DNA of 64,000 nucleotides, taken from the NCBI RefSeq assembly GCF_000633515.1, contig NZ_AYMP01000006.1:1-64000 (forward strand). Reading direction: 5' to 3'. Under the pieces are notes generated by a model. It saw only the letters and a list, made by a program, of their open reading frames with translations, was not told the origin of the DNA and did not search any database. Both the position numbers and the translations under genes were made by a program. Source of the stretch: Morganella morganii H1r (GTDB lineage Bacteria > Pseudomonadota > Gammaproteobacteria > Enterobacterales > Enterobacteriaceae). Below, piece by piece: positions 37,837-47,360 of this stretch; within the stretch, counting starts at the first letter, position 1, and every line of letters starts with the position of its first letter.

Positions 37837-39299
37837 TAAACGTTATTCCTTCTGAAATCGGACTCCGGAAGTTTTCCGGTAAGCTGTTGCAGTAAAGCGG
37901 GCTCCCACTGCGTTACTGTGCTGCGTGATACGATGTCATGCAGTTGCTGATACTGAGCCTGAGCAAGTCCTGTCATGCCTGACTGCTCAAACAGTGATGC
38001 TGCCAGAAGTTGCAGGCAGACGCGGTCACGCAGCTGTTCAGCTCGGTTTATGGCGGCGTCAATCTTTTGCAGCGCCGCATCCAGACCGTTTTCCTGATAG
38101 CAGCGGGTGATCTCATCCGTGTCTGCCCCGGCGCTGCTGGCCCCGGTTGTCCCGGCGGAATCCGCTGCGGTCAGCCAGGCCAGTGTGTCTGCACCGGCGT
38201 ACGGGGTTTTATCGGAGAAACTCAGGGTGGTCAGCTGCGGCAGACGGGCGACAAACTCCGATACACAGCGGCGAATGGCTTGTGCAACGGTATCCAGTCC
38301 CAGCTGCTGCGCGGCCTGTGCGGCCAGATAATGACCGTCCAGCCAGTAAGGCGCGAGGCTGAGACTTTGTTCAATATCAGCCAGTAATACCGGATCAGCC
38401 TGTGTCAGCTGTTTGCGGTAGGCGGTAACCCGATCGGCAGCAACGGCTGCCAGCGGGGTTTTTCCGGTGGCATCGGCGGACGGTACTGACTGAATAGTGT
38501 GCCAGACAGCATAACGGCGCAGCTGATAGCCGATGGCATTTTCCGGGGCGCTGCGGCAAAGGGCATCTGCGGCATTCAGCAGAGCCGATTTGCGGGTACG
38601 GTCATTTCCGCTGTCAAGGTCAGCGACCGGAAAACCGGCATCCGTTCCGGTTTCGGCGGCAGGCAGACTACGCGGTGCAGGATCTGCAGGCGCTGTGGTT
38701 GCGGCGGTGTCTGCCGCCGGACGGACGGAGGGCGTGACAGTTTCCGGTGCGCTGTTCTCAATGCGGCGGTAACCCCGGCTCAGATCATCCAGTTTTTGTG
38801 ACAGGACCTGGTGGCTTTCACTCCAGAACTGCGCCAGCCCGGCAAAATCCCCGAGGACATTATCCCGCTGTGCAGCGGTGGCCTGACGGGTAAAATTATC
38901 CTGTGCCAGCTCAAAACGCTGTAAAACCTGTTGTGTCAGACGGACTTTCAGTCTGATATTGTCAGGATAACAGTCGTGCCAGAACTGACGGCAGAACAGG
39001 GAAAACAGTTGCGCGCCCAGCGTGATTTCCTCTGCATTTCCGGCATGCTGCAGGGTGCGCAGCAGGTGTACCACCAGGCGGAGATCTTTTGTGGTGGCAG
39101 ACAGCAGAGTGAGGATCCGTGACTGAATGGCCTCAATATCCAGAGAGGCATGCGTCAGGGAGCCGAATTTAATCATTTCACCGTCGATATATTCCCAGTC
39201 CGGGTTGCTGTCACTGACCATACTGCTTATCTGCCCGGGATCAAGCGGGGCGAGCAGTTGTTCAGACCAGTTAAAACGTGTTGCTATCATGCTATTCAC
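37836..39299 (-). CDS. tssA: T6SS protein TssA (ImpA/VasJ type)
   Basis: A 487-residue TssA. The ImpA N-terminal domain (residues about 10-130; WEYIDGEMIKFGSLTHASLDI, ALWS-type segments) is followed by a Thr/Ala/Pro linker near 185-215 and a VasJ-like C-terminal domain ending in LYHDIVSRSTV-like sequence. TssA primes baseplate and sheath assembly. Overlaps vasI by four bases upstream and tssM by one base downstream. Confidence 0.9.
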   Translation of the reverse strand: MNSMIATRFNWSEQLLAPLDPGQISSMVSDSNPDWEYIDGEMIKFGSLTHASLDIEAIQSRILTLLSATTKDLRLVVHLLRTLQHAGNAEEITLGAQLFSLFCRQFWHDCYPDNIRLKVRLTQQVLQRFELAQDNFTRQATAAQRDNVLGDFAGLAQFWSESHQVLSQKLDDLSRGYRRIENSAPETVTPSVRPAADTAATTAPADPAPRSLPAAETGTDAGFPVADLDSGNDRTRKSALLNAADALCRSAPENAIGYQLRRYAVWHTIQSVPSADATGKTPLAAVAADRVTAYRKQLTQADPVLLADIEQSLSLAPYWLDGHYLAAQAAQQLGLDTVAQAIRRCVSEFVARLPQLTTLSFSDKTPYAGADTLAWLTAADSAGTTGASSAGADTDEITRCYQENGLDAALQKIDAAINRAEQLRDRVCLQLLAASLFEQSGMTGLAQAQYQQLHDIVSRSTVTQWEPALLQQLTGKLPESDFRRNNV

Positions 39300-39943
39300 C
39301 AGCGGCAGGCCGCGCGTAAAGGTTTGATACTTTCTGTCAGCTGAGACAGATCAAAAGTCACCGGTTCCCCGTTTTCCGGCGTGATGGTCAGTGAGCCGCC
39401 GGTCATAATGCGTTTGATTTCACCGATCCCGGCCAGACCCCGGCTGGATTCCAGCACATAACCGCTCTCGCGGATAAACCAGTCACTGCTGAATGAGGTT
39501 TCCGGGGTGGATAAACGGACAGCATGTACTGTCACCGGGGCGTTCATGACCAGCTGCATCCGTGTAATGTTATCGATGCAGCTGAGCATCAGGATCGGGC
39601 GGGGCGGTTGTGTGCCGATCGCCGGTGCGGTCATGACCACAGGCCAGGTACCTTCACGGGGCTGGGTGGTGATGAAGGTCACGGTATGTTCTGTCCGTTT
39701 CTCTTCATTGTCTGCCGCCCGGCGCCGGATCTCGCCTTTCGCCGCCGGGGCCGTCTGCGGCACGGCGTTGTCCCTGCCGATGTTGTCATAGCAGTCCAGC
39801 CGTACCAGCGGTGACGACTCTTTACGGCAGGTGTCCAGCCGTGCTGATATATCACCGGAAAGTACGGGAACCGGTTGTGCCGGGCTCCACAGCGGTGTCA
39901 GTATCAGCAGGGCGGTCACGCTCTGAAGCATCCTTTTGGTCAT
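39296..39943 (-). CDS. T6SS-associated secreted protein VasI (TagO)
   Basis: A 215-residue periplasmic protein with a signal peptide (MTKRMLQSVTALLILTPLWS, cleavage near residue 22). A short N-terminal block has two cysteines (LDTCRKE and LDCYDNIG) and a C-terminal beta domain contains ILMLSCIDNITRMQLVMNAP. The VasI/TagO family accompanies VasH-VasK type clusters; its role is not well defined. Overlaps both neighbours by four bases. Confidence 0.82.
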   Translation of the reverse strand: MTKRMLQSVTALLILTPLWSPAQPVPVLSGDISARLDTCRKESSPLVRLDCYDNIGRDNAVPQTAPAAKGEIRRRAADNEEKRTEHTVTFITTQPREGTWPVVMTAPAIGTQPPRPILMLSCIDNITRMQLVMNAPVTVHAVRLSTPETSFSSDWFIRESGYVLESSRGLAGIGEIKRIMTGGSLTITPENGEPVTFDLSQLTESIKPLRAACRW

Positions 39944-40737
39944 GACATGTATCCGTATTTTTTTAATTTGTACACCAGGGCACGTTTGGAGATATTCAGG
40001 TTCACTGCGGTTTCATTCAGGTCGTGGTTATCCGCCTGCATCCGGTAGTTCAGAATGCCGGATTCATACCGGTCGAGAGCGGAGGTAAGGTCTCTGATAC
40101 CGGACATATCCGGATCGGATGACGGTGGCAGTGCGGGGGTCACCATGGTTTGTGTCATCATCGTTTCCAGCCTGCGCTCCTTCTCCTGAGCCAGCTGAAG
40201 CAGCCCGCGCAGTTGCTGATTCTGTGTCCGGATCTGCATCCGGCGGGTCAGCGAGCTGAAGTGATGACAAAAAATCCGGTAGTAGATCGCCGTCATGCCC
40301 CGTTCGTGTTCTTTGCGGGTCAGACCGGTACCGAGACGGCAGATAGCCCCGGCGGGTTTGCCTTCGTGATCGCAGAACGGAAATCCGTGGATACCGCTGT
40401 TTGCCGGTAATCCTCGGATAAACGTTTTCAGACTGCTTTCCTCGAGATGGCTGCCCTGTGACAGGTTTGTCCAGCAGAGCGGTGTCCGGTTAAAGGTTAC
40501 CTGTACCAGCGGCTGACTGATATCAGACGCATCGGTGTCCAGCAGACCGGCGGTGACCTGTGGTTGTGAATAATCGACCGAGTAACTGAGCAGCCGGTTA
40601 TCCCGCGGGCTGAGTACCACCACAGCCAGTGCGCTCAGGGAGCTGCGGAAAAAACAGTGCGGCAGAAACTGCGTTATCAGTGATTCGGTTGTCGGGCAGT
40701 CCATCAGTGACAGCGCATTTTTCAGTCGGTTCTTCAT
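39940..40737 (-). CDS. VasH-like T6SS regulator lacking the AAA+ domain
   Basis: A 265-residue protein with a GAF-like N-terminal domain (about 1-165) and a C-terminal Fis-type helix-turn-helix (LNETAVNLNISKRALVYKLK, ending KYGYMS). It resembles the two ends of VasH, the sigma54 activator of Vibrio T6SS, but the central AAA+ domain with GAFTGA and Walker motifs is absent. So it cannot remodel sigma54 polymerase itself; it may bind DNA as a sensor or act with another activator. It lies between tssH and vasI, the place VasH has in Vibrio. Confidence 0.75.
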   Translation of the reverse strand: MKNRLKNALSLMDCPTTESLITQFLPHCFFRSSLSALAVVVLSPRDNRLLSYSVDYSQPQVTAGLLDTDASDISQPLVQVTFNRTPLCWTNLSQGSHLEESSLKTFIRGLPANSGIHGFPFCDHEGKPAGAICRLGTGLTRKEHERGMTAIYYRIFCHHFSSLTRRMQIRTQNQQLRGLLQLAQEKERRLETMMTQTMVTPALPPSSDPDMSGIRDLTSALDRYESGILNYRMQADNHDLNETAVNLNISKRALVYKLKKYGYMS

Positions 40738-43391
40738 TATTCCGCATCCACCTCAGCGGTGAATTTGTCATCAGTGGCTGACAGCGTGATATGGCGGATG
40801 GTTTTTCCGGCTGCCGTGTGTTTGAGCAGCAGCAGGGAAAGCGGTGGCAGTAAGTGACCGTCGATGACAGATTCCAGAATACGGGCACCGTTTTCAGCCC
40901 GGTTTGCGCGCTGAATAATGGCGTTATAAACGGCATCACTGATAGTGACCTGTGCGCCGAAACGCTGTACCAGACGCGCTTCCAGCTGGCTGAGTTTGGA
41001 GCGGATGATCCGTGTCAGCGTTTCGTCATTGAGCGGCAGATACGGGATCACTTCCATCCTGGCAAGCAGTGCCGGTCTGAAGAACGTGGTCAGTTCCGGA
41101 TACAGCGCATCCAGCAGTTCATCAGGGCGGTTTTCATAAGCGACAATCGTGCTGTCACCCAGGTTTGAGGTCAGGAAAAAGGCGATATTTTTGCAGTCAA
41201 TCACCCGGCCTTCGCCGTCAGCCACTTCCCCTTTGTCAAAAGCCTGATAAAAGAGATTCAGCACATCCGGATGGGCTTTTTCCACTTCATCCAGCAACAC
41301 AACGGAGTAAGGCTTGCGGCGGATGGCTTCCGTCAGCACACCGCCTTCGCCGTAACCGACATACCCCGGCGGGGAACCGATCAGGCGGGAAATTGTGTGT
41401 TTTTCCTGGAACTCGGACATGTTGATGGTAGTGAGATATTGTGTGCCGCCGAACATCAGCTGCGCTATCTGCAATACCGTTTCGGTTTTTCCCACACCGC
41501 TCGGCCCGGCCAGCAGGAAAGCCCCCAGCGGACGGCCGGGACGCCGCAGGTCGGCACGGGCGGTCAGCAGGTGTTTATGCAGATGTGCAATCGCCAGATC
41601 CTGACCTTTGATGGATTCCCCAAGATAAGCCGGTAATCCGGTGACCACGGCAAGGGCATCCTGTGACAGACGGTTGAGCGGAACACCGGTCCATTCGGCG
41701 ATCACTTCAGCAATCTGTTTTTTGCCGACATGCGGGGACACCAGGGAGGAGAGCTTCTGGCGGGTTTCCAGTTCTGCATTCAGTGTCTGTAACTGTTCGC
41801 GGATGCTTTCTGTGGTTTCCGGTTCAGCGGTTTCACCGGTCTCTGCCGCTGTATCATTTGTCTCTGCGTGTTGTTCTGCGCTGCCAAGCAGTTTCGCCCG
41901 CAGGCGGATGATATCGCGGACTAATGCCTGCTGTGCCTGCCAGTCAGTCTGTAACTGATCCAGTGACTGCTGTAATTGTTCAGACTGCTGTTGCAGCGCG
42001 GCCAGACGGTCAGTGTGATCCACCAGTCCGAGCAGGGCTTCGCGCGCCAGCACATCCCGCTCCGTACTGATCTGGTGTAACTGTGTTTTCAGGGCGGAAA
42101 TCTGTTTCGGCGGAGACGTCAGATTAATCGCGGTCCGCGCACAGGCCGTATCCAGCACATCAATGGCTTTATCCGGTAACTGACGACCGGACAGATAGCG
42201 GTCACTCAGCTCAGCTGAGGCACGCAGCGCATCATCATCAATAAAGACCTGATGGGCGGACTCATAGGCTGTGCGCAGGCCGCGCATGATAATCACCGCT
42301 TCCGCCGCCGTCGGTTCTTTGACCTGAACTAACTGGAAGCGCCGCGCCAGTGCCGCATCTTTCTCAAAATACTTTTTGTATTCACTCCAGGTGGTTGCCG
42401 CGATAGTGCAGAGCTCCCCCCGTGCCAGCGCCGGCTTGAGGAGGTTGGCGACATCGGTGCCGCCCTGCTGGTTACCGGCACCGATCAGGGTATGCGCCTC
42501 ATCAATAAACAGAATGATCGGGGTGGCGGAACCGGTGACTTCCTGAATCAGCCCTTTGAACCGTTTTTCAAATTCCCCTTTGACGGCGGCACCGGCCTGG
42601 ATAGCGCCCAGATCCAGCACATGCAGCTGACAGCGGCGCAGTTTTTCCGGTACCTCACCAGCCTCAATACGCAGTGCCAGGCCTTCAATCAGTGCGCTTT
42701 TCCCGACACCGGGCCCACCGACAACCACCGGGTTATTTTTGCGGCGGCGGCAGAGGATATCGATCATCAGGTCGATTTCGTTATCACGGCACAGAACCGG
42801 ATCCAGCTTATTCTGCCGTGCCAGCTCTGACATATTCTGAGTGAAACGGGCGAGCAGGCTGTCAGCCGCCGGGGTATTACTGCCCGCAGGCTGAGTGCTG
42901 AAATCACCGGACTGGCTTTCTGCCGAACCCGCTGTCCACTCATCAAACTGCTGCTTTAATTGTTCACGGTTTATGTTACTGAGCAGTGTGCAGGCCTGCT
43001 GCGGCAGGTAACGCTGCGGCATCTGCAGCAGCACCAGCAGGATAATACCGGAGCGCAGCGTGGTATGCTGATATTCGGCGGAAGCGACCAGCCAGCTGTC
43101 TTTCAGCAGCTCAGTCAGCAGCGGGGAAAACCCCGGATACCCCTGGGTCAGTGCCTGATGCGGCGGGATCAGCGCTGCGGTCATGTCCGCCAGCTCGCTG
43201 TGATCAATACCGGCGCGCTGGCAGATTACCCGCACATCGGTTAACGGAGTTTCCAGCAGGCAGCCTAAAAACAGCGCGGCAGTGATTTCCGGCTGCTGTT
43301 CACTGACGCTGCGGGCGGCAGCATTTTCCAGTGCATGTTTTGCCACAGGATCGAGGCGGTTAACGAGTGTAGAAAGATCGATATTTATCAT
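40737..43391 (-). CDS. tssH: T6SS sheath disassembly ATPase TssH (ClpV)
   Basis: An 884-residue Clp/Hsp100 ATPase. An N-domain for TssC binding (1-150) precedes AAA module 1 (Walker A GGPGVGKS at 225-232, Walker B ILFIDEAHT), a ClpB-like middle coiled coil around 430-560, and AAA module 2 (GPSGVGKTE, VVLLDEVEKAHPDV, YGEGGVLTEAIRRKPYS). It unfolds contracted sheath so that TssB/TssC can be reused. Start and stop touch tssL and the VasH-like gene by one base each. Confidence 0.96.
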   Translation of the reverse strand: MINIDLSTLVNRLDPVAKHALENAAARSVSEQQPEITAALFLGCLLETPLTDVRVICQRAGIDHSELADMTAALIPPHQALTQGYPGFSPLLTELLKDSWLVASAEYQHTTLRSGIILLVLLQMPQRYLPQQACTLLSNINREQLKQQFDEWTAGSAESQSGDFSTQPAGSNTPAADSLLARFTQNMSELARQNKLDPVLCRDNEIDLMIDILCRRRKNNPVVVGGPGVGKSALIEGLALRIEAGEVPEKLRRCQLHVLDLGAIQAGAAVKGEFEKRFKGLIQEVTGSATPIILFIDEAHTLIGAGNQQGGTDVANLLKPALARGELCTIAATTWSEYKKYFEKDAALARRFQLVQVKEPTAAEAVIIMRGLRTAYESAHQVFIDDDALRASAELSDRYLSGRQLPDKAIDVLDTACARTAINLTSPPKQISALKTQLHQISTERDVLAREALLGLVDHTDRLAALQQQSEQLQQSLDQLQTDWQAQQALVRDIIRLRAKLLGSAEQHAETNDTAAETGETAEPETTESIREQLQTLNAELETRQKLSSLVSPHVGKKQIAEVIAEWTGVPLNRLSQDALAVVTGLPAYLGESIKGQDLAIAHLHKHLLTARADLRRPGRPLGAFLLAGPSGVGKTETVLQIAQLMFGGTQYLTTINMSEFQEKHTISRLIGSPPGYVGYGEGGVLTEAIRRKPYSVVLLDEVEKAHPDVLNLFYQAFDKGEVADGEGRVIDCKNIAFFLTSNLGDSTIVAYENRPDELLDALYPELTTFFRPALLARMEVIPYLPLNDETLTRIIRSKLSQLEARLVQRFGAQVTISDAVYNAIIQRANRAENGARILESVIDGHLLPPLSLLLLKHTAAGKTIRHITLSATDDKFTAEVDAE

Positions 43392-44185
43392 CAGTGTATA
43401 CCCTGACTCAGTAACGGAGTAAGTTGTTCCAAAATATGGTGTGTCTGATTATTGAGCTGTGACAGATACAGGCCGTAAATACCGGCGGCCACCAGTACGC
43501 CGGCGATAAAGATATATTTGAGCCGCAGACGTTTTCCCAGCCGGTAGCGGTGGGGATCCGCGGTGGTATTTTCATACAGCACAACAGCGCCCTGTTCGGG
43601 ACGCAGCTGGCGGATCTGTTTTTGCAGGCGGCGCAGCAGACGGTTGAATTCATCGTTATGGCCCTGGGTGACTTTATAACGGCCCCGGTAACCGAGGCAC
43701 AGACACAGCCAGATAAATTCAATCAGATCCAGATAGCGTTTCGGCTCACCGAGCAGGCGCTCGATCAGAATGAACACTTTTTCGCCGCCCCAGGATTCAT
43801 TGTGGAAATGCACCAGCAGGGATTTTTTCACCCAGCCGTTATCCGCATTCCAGCCGAGGCCCAGCGCGGTTTCATCAATAAAGGTGCAAAGCACGTAGCG
43901 AAACGAGACAATCGCGCCCGGTTCATAGCCCTGAGACTGCAGCTGCTGCTCGATAGCCTGAATATCTGTCACCACCTGCTGATAAAGCTTGTCCGGCAGC
44001 GGCGAACCGGACATCGTATGCATCCGCATAACCATACCGAGCAGCGGGGTGGCCGCATCAATCATCGGGTTAATATTTTCACCGCGCAGCGGGATCCGGT
44101 ACTGCTTATGCCTCCGCTGGCGCAGATACTGTGCATCCTCAGAGGTATCCTCATACAGGCTGCCGGTCAGTAAATCATCGGTCAT
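43391..44185 (-). CDS. tssL: T6SS membrane complex protein TssL (DotU family)
   Basis: A 264-residue DotU-type protein, tail-anchored by one helix near 227-246 (YIFIAGVLVAAGIYGLYL). The cytoplasmic helical domain has INPMIDAATPLLGMVMRM, YVLCTFIDETALGLGW and FHNESWGGEKVFILIERLL, all typical. No peptidoglycan-binding extension. Forms the trans-envelope complex with TssM and TssJ. Overlaps tssK by four bases. Confidence 0.95.
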   Translation of the reverse strand: MTDDLLTGSLYEDTSEDAQYLRQRRHKQYRIPLRGENINPMIDAATPLLGMVMRMHTMSGSPLPDKLYQQVVTDIQAIEQQLQSQGYEPGAIVSFRYVLCTFIDETALGLGWNADNGWVKKSLLVHFHNESWGGEKVFILIERLLGEPKRYLDLIEFIWLCLCLGYRGRYKVTQGHNDEFNRLLRRLQKQIRQLRPEQGAVVLYENTTADPHRYRLGKRLRLKYIFIAGVLVAAGIYGLYLSQLNNQTHHILEQLTPLLSQGIH

Positions 44186-45534
44186 AAATCGCCCCCGTTA
44201 CGGATGGCCCAGAACTGAATATCCAGCTCCGGGAAATTACCGGCAACGTGGAAGGCGACAGAGCCGCTCTGCTGAATTTCCTGCCAGGCAGTACCCTGGC
44301 GATCCAGCCGGAAATAGGTGTAACCCGCATGATACGGCAGCTGGCGCGGAGCGGCAGACAGGGAAATCAGTGATACCCCCGGCAGCTGGACACTGACCAG
44401 ATCGCGGATGCGGTTGATGGAGGTGACTTTGGTCTGCTGGGTGAACTGGCGGCGCAGCTGTTCCTGCGGCATCTGAGCGCGGATCGCCACGATAAACTCG
44501 GCCTGCTGCAACAGTTGCGGATCCTGGATTGTCGCCACACGGATGCCGTGTTCCTGTTCCTGAAGGTGAATCGCAATAGCACGTGGTGTCAGTACCACAC
44601 TCAGTGCCAGGCGCAGTGCCCGCATCAGCGGCGGATAGCACTCCGCCAGAGCCTGATGGTTATATTTCGGCAGTTGCCCTGCCAGCCGTGACTGATCGGT
44701 AAAGGTATGCAGTTCACCGCACAATGAGCGCAGTTCGCAGAATAACGGCTCCGGATGCAGCACATCCTGGGCAGCAAAGTGCGCAAAACGCGGGGATGCA
44801 CGGTTGAGAAGCTGTAACATCATAAATTCCGCCACATCGGCGATACCCTGCTGCCCCGGTGAACCGATCCGTCCGGCCAGTTGCCGGGCGCGCTCGGCCA
44901 GTGTGCCGCTCAGTTCATCGAGAAATCCTGTCAGTGATGGCGATAAACGAATATTCAGGCAGGACGGAATAAAGGTATCGTCGAGGATCAGCCCGCCGTC
45001 TGCTGTCTGTTCACTGATACGGCAGACAGGCACAGACACATAGGCATTCAGCTCTGTTGCACCCTGTTTCAGGACCGGGCTGAGTTTTGCCACATTCAGC
45101 ATACTGACATCACCGCTTTCGGTGTGCAGATCACGGACATCCAGGCTGAACTCTTTATAGCGCGCCGTCAGGTGGTTGTTATGCCCGGCCGCAATTTCAT
45201 TGACAGTGGCACTGTGCAGCGGCAGGGCAAGATAGATAATGTTGTTGCCGGTATCATTGATCGGTGCGATATCAATCGGCGGCGGCAGTTCATCCTGCGA
45301 TGGCATGGAGAACAGGGTGCCGTCCGGCATCACACCGGTTGCCTCTGAAATGCCGATCCGGCCCAGCCGCAGAATATCTTCGTTGATTACCAGCGAGGTA
45401 AACCCGGCATGATGACCGAAGAATGCAGAAAGCAGGCTCTCTGTCACATAATCCTGGTGGCGCTGCTGCTGCTGGAAATGCTGGGGCTTGATAAACAGAC
45501 CTTCGCGCCAGATAACCCGGTTTTTCATCGACAT
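44182..45534 (-). CDS. tssK: T6SS baseplate protein TssK
   Basis: A 450-residue TssK (ImpJ/VasE). The start MSMKNRVIWREGLFIKPQHF is diagnostic; the C-terminal head has IQDPQLLQQAEFIVAI and FRLDRQGTAWQEIQQSG. It connects the baseplate to the TssM/TssL membrane complex. ATG 45534 is chosen over the longer reading from 45582, which runs into tssJ; GAGGAAG lies upstream and one base separates it from the tssJ stop. Confidence 0.95.
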   Translation of the reverse strand: MSMKNRVIWREGLFIKPQHFQQQQRHQDYVTESLLSAFFGHHAGFTSLVINEDILRLGRIGISEATGVMPDGTLFSMPSQDELPPPIDIAPINDTGNNIIYLALPLHSATVNEIAAGHNNHLTARYKEFSLDVRDLHTESGDVSMLNVAKLSPVLKQGATELNAYVSVPVCRISEQTADGGLILDDTFIPSCLNIRLSPSLTGFLDELSGTLAERARQLAGRIGSPGQQGIADVAEFMMLQLLNRASPRFAHFAAQDVLHPEPLFCELRSLCGELHTFTDQSRLAGQLPKYNHQALAECYPPLMRALRLALSVVLTPRAIAIHLQEQEHGIRVATIQDPQLLQQAEFIVAIRAQMPQEQLRRQFTQQTKVTSINRIRDLVSVQLPGVSLISLSAAPRQLPYHAGYTYFRLDRQGTAWQEIQQSGSVAFHVAGNFPELDIQFWAIRNGGDL

Positions 45535-45535
45535 A

Positions 45536-46075
45536 TTATTCTTCTTCCTCTTTGCGCAATTCCACTTCATTTGCCCTGACATGAACCAGCAGGTAATACT
45601 GCCGTCCGATTCCGTTTAATTTGATGATTTTTTTCCATTCGGTAACATTGGGATCCGAGTAACGGACGATCACACCCAGATAGCGGTTTTCACCGGTGGT
45701 CCGCAGTAATGCCAGCGGTTTGTACTGATCCGGTGTCAGTGTGTAATCCTGGTGATCGATATAGTTTTTACCGAGCACATCCGGCAGCGGTTTTTCATCC
45801 AGCTGATCGAAATCCATCGATTCAAAGCGGGAGTCCTCGCTGAGATAGACAAGCTGCATCTCCACCGGAGACGGCTCACCATCCGGATTCGGGTTGATAT
45901 CGGGTTCCGCCAGAAGTGTGATAGCAATTTCAGAAGGTTGCTGGCTCGCTTTGCCCACAGGCGTATCCGGATCCCACAGCACCTTGCCGACTTTTTTGGT
46001 CGCTTCCCAGGATTTGCTGCATCCGCTTAATATCAGGATCAGCAGCAACAATCCGTATCGCAGTTTCACACTCAT
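45536..46075 (-). CDS. tssJ: T6SS outer membrane lipoprotein TssJ
   Basis: A 179-residue lipoprotein with a signal peptide ending in the lipobox LILSGC (Cys19). The mature part has the TssJ transthyretin-like layout: EIAITLLAEPDINPNPDGEP, PVEMQLVYLSEDSRFES, LGVIVRYSDPN. It anchors the TssJLM complex in the outer membrane. The C-terminus is acidic. Lies 12 bases after tagH. Confidence 0.94.
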   Translation of the reverse strand: MSVKLRYGLLLLILILSGCSKSWEATKKVGKVLWDPDTPVGKASQQPSEIAITLLAEPDINPNPDGEPSPVEMQLVYLSEDSRFESMDFDQLDEKPLPDVLGKNYIDHQDYTLTPDQYKPLALLRTTGENRYLGVIVRYSDPNVTEWKKIIKLNGIGRQYYLLVHVRANEVELRKEEEE

Positions 46076-46087
46076 GATGGATGTCCC

Positions 46088-47356
46088 TTATAAACTTTTA
46101 CGTAATGCCCGGTCATAGGCATGGGTGTAAACTTCATAAAAGAGTTTTTCAAACCCCTGCTGGCGGCAGGATTTCAGCTCACGGTAGTAGCTGACATACA
46201 TCTGCCATGCCCATGCCGGATCTGCGCTGCTCTCTTCGCCCGCCCGCTGATACCGGGAAAAACGCGCCAGCAGCCGCTCCGGTGAGAAGGCATCGAGCAT
46301 GGTATCCAGTGCCACGGAAATCGCTTCGAGATTGGCCTGATAATGAAGCTGCATATTGGCCAGGCTCTCGCTGACGGCGGCTGTCGGGGACAGGTGTACC
46401 GGGCTGCGTTCATCACCGAACAGCAGGTGCAGAGCTTCCCGGTAATCCACATTCAGACGCAGCGGGTTATCCTCGATCGGGCGCAATTGTTTGTCGCGCA
46501 GGTTATCCTGGGTTTTCTGCAGTGCGAGAAGCCCTTCAATAGCGGCTTTGAGTGTCCGGCCGATCTCGGTCAGAAAATCATTGGCCTGACGGGAATTGTG
46601 CATCGGTAAATGCGCTTCCAGCCCGCGCATCAGCGGATTTACCGCAATATGATCTGCATCGGTGAGCGGCAGCAGATCATCAGTGCGATCGGTGGCGGAC
46701 AGTGTCGGCAGATCCATATATTCCTGCACAATGGTGTTCCCTCTGTTATCGGAGAGCGGCATAGCGGCGGATGAGGCCGGATAGTTATCGGCCAGCAGAC
46801 CGGAGATGTCGTTTTTTATCTGCGCACCGCCGCCGGTCAGGCTTTCATTTTCCAGTGCCTGTAACGGGTCACGGGTGCGTGAACCCAAAACAACCGGCGC
46901 GGTATCATCGCCCAGATGCAGGATGTTATCCTGTGTGGTGCGGGTATCCATCAGGTTATCCAGCGGATTACTGCCGGCGGACACGATATCCTGGGGCGCC
47001 ACAGCCATCGGGTCGCGGTAAGGTTCATCGGTCATGGCAAGATGGGTTTTAAACTGCAGTTCGCCGATCTCAACGATATCGCCCTGTGACAGACGGACAG
47101 CACCCGCGTGGCGGGGGATCGCCGTCTGATTGAGGCGGACCTGCTCGGTCAGGGTTTTCAGGCAGAATGTCTGATCCTGCCAGACAATGCGGCACTGAAC
47201 CCCGGCGACTTTGCCGAGGCTGTCCTGGAGTGACCAGGTACAGTCGGCGTTGCTGCCGATAGTGCCGCCCTGAGAGGAAAACTGCGCAGTTGCAGCCCGG
47301 CCGCTTTCCAGCCGGTTACTGTTCACCAAATGAAAATTAAGTTGTGGTTTATCCAT
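46088..47356 (-). CDS. tagH: T6SS-associated FHA-domain protein TagH
   Basis: A 422-residue protein with an N-terminal forkhead-associated domain (about 10-105; GGTIGSNADCTWSL, VSLQDSLGKVAGVQCRI-type strand, LSQGDIVEIGEL) and a helical C-terminal domain from about 230 (ANDFLTEIGRTLKAAIEGLL). FHA proteins of this type (Fha1/TagH) link threonine phosphorylation to T6SS firing. No PpkA kinase or PppA phosphatase gene is in the window, so control may be non-phosphorylated here. Confidence 0.88.
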   Translation of the reverse strand: MDKPQLNFHLVNSNRLESGRAATAQFSSQGGTIGSNADCTWSLQDSLGKVAGVQCRIVWQDQTFCLKTLTEQVRLNQTAIPRHAGAVRLSQGDIVEIGELQFKTHLAMTDEPYRDPMAVAPQDIVSAGSNPLDNLMDTRTTQDNILHLGDDTAPVVLGSRTRDPLQALENESLTGGGAQIKNDISGLLADNYPASSAAMPLSDNRGNTIVQEYMDLPTLSATDRTDDLLPLTDADHIAVNPLMRGLEAHLPMHNSRQANDFLTEIGRTLKAAIEGLLALQKTQDNLRDKQLRPIEDNPLRLNVDYREALHLLFGDERSPVHLSPTAAVSESLANMQLHYQANLEAISVALDTMLDAFSPERLLARFSRYQRAGEESSADPAWAWQMYVSYYRELKSCRQQGFEKLFYEVYTHAYDRALRKSL

Positions 47357-47360
47357 GATG

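Noticed and set aside
45894-46118. Plus-strand ORFs across the T6SS region
   Set aside because: All are antisense shadows of GC-rich T6SS genes, without ribosome binding sites or known domains.
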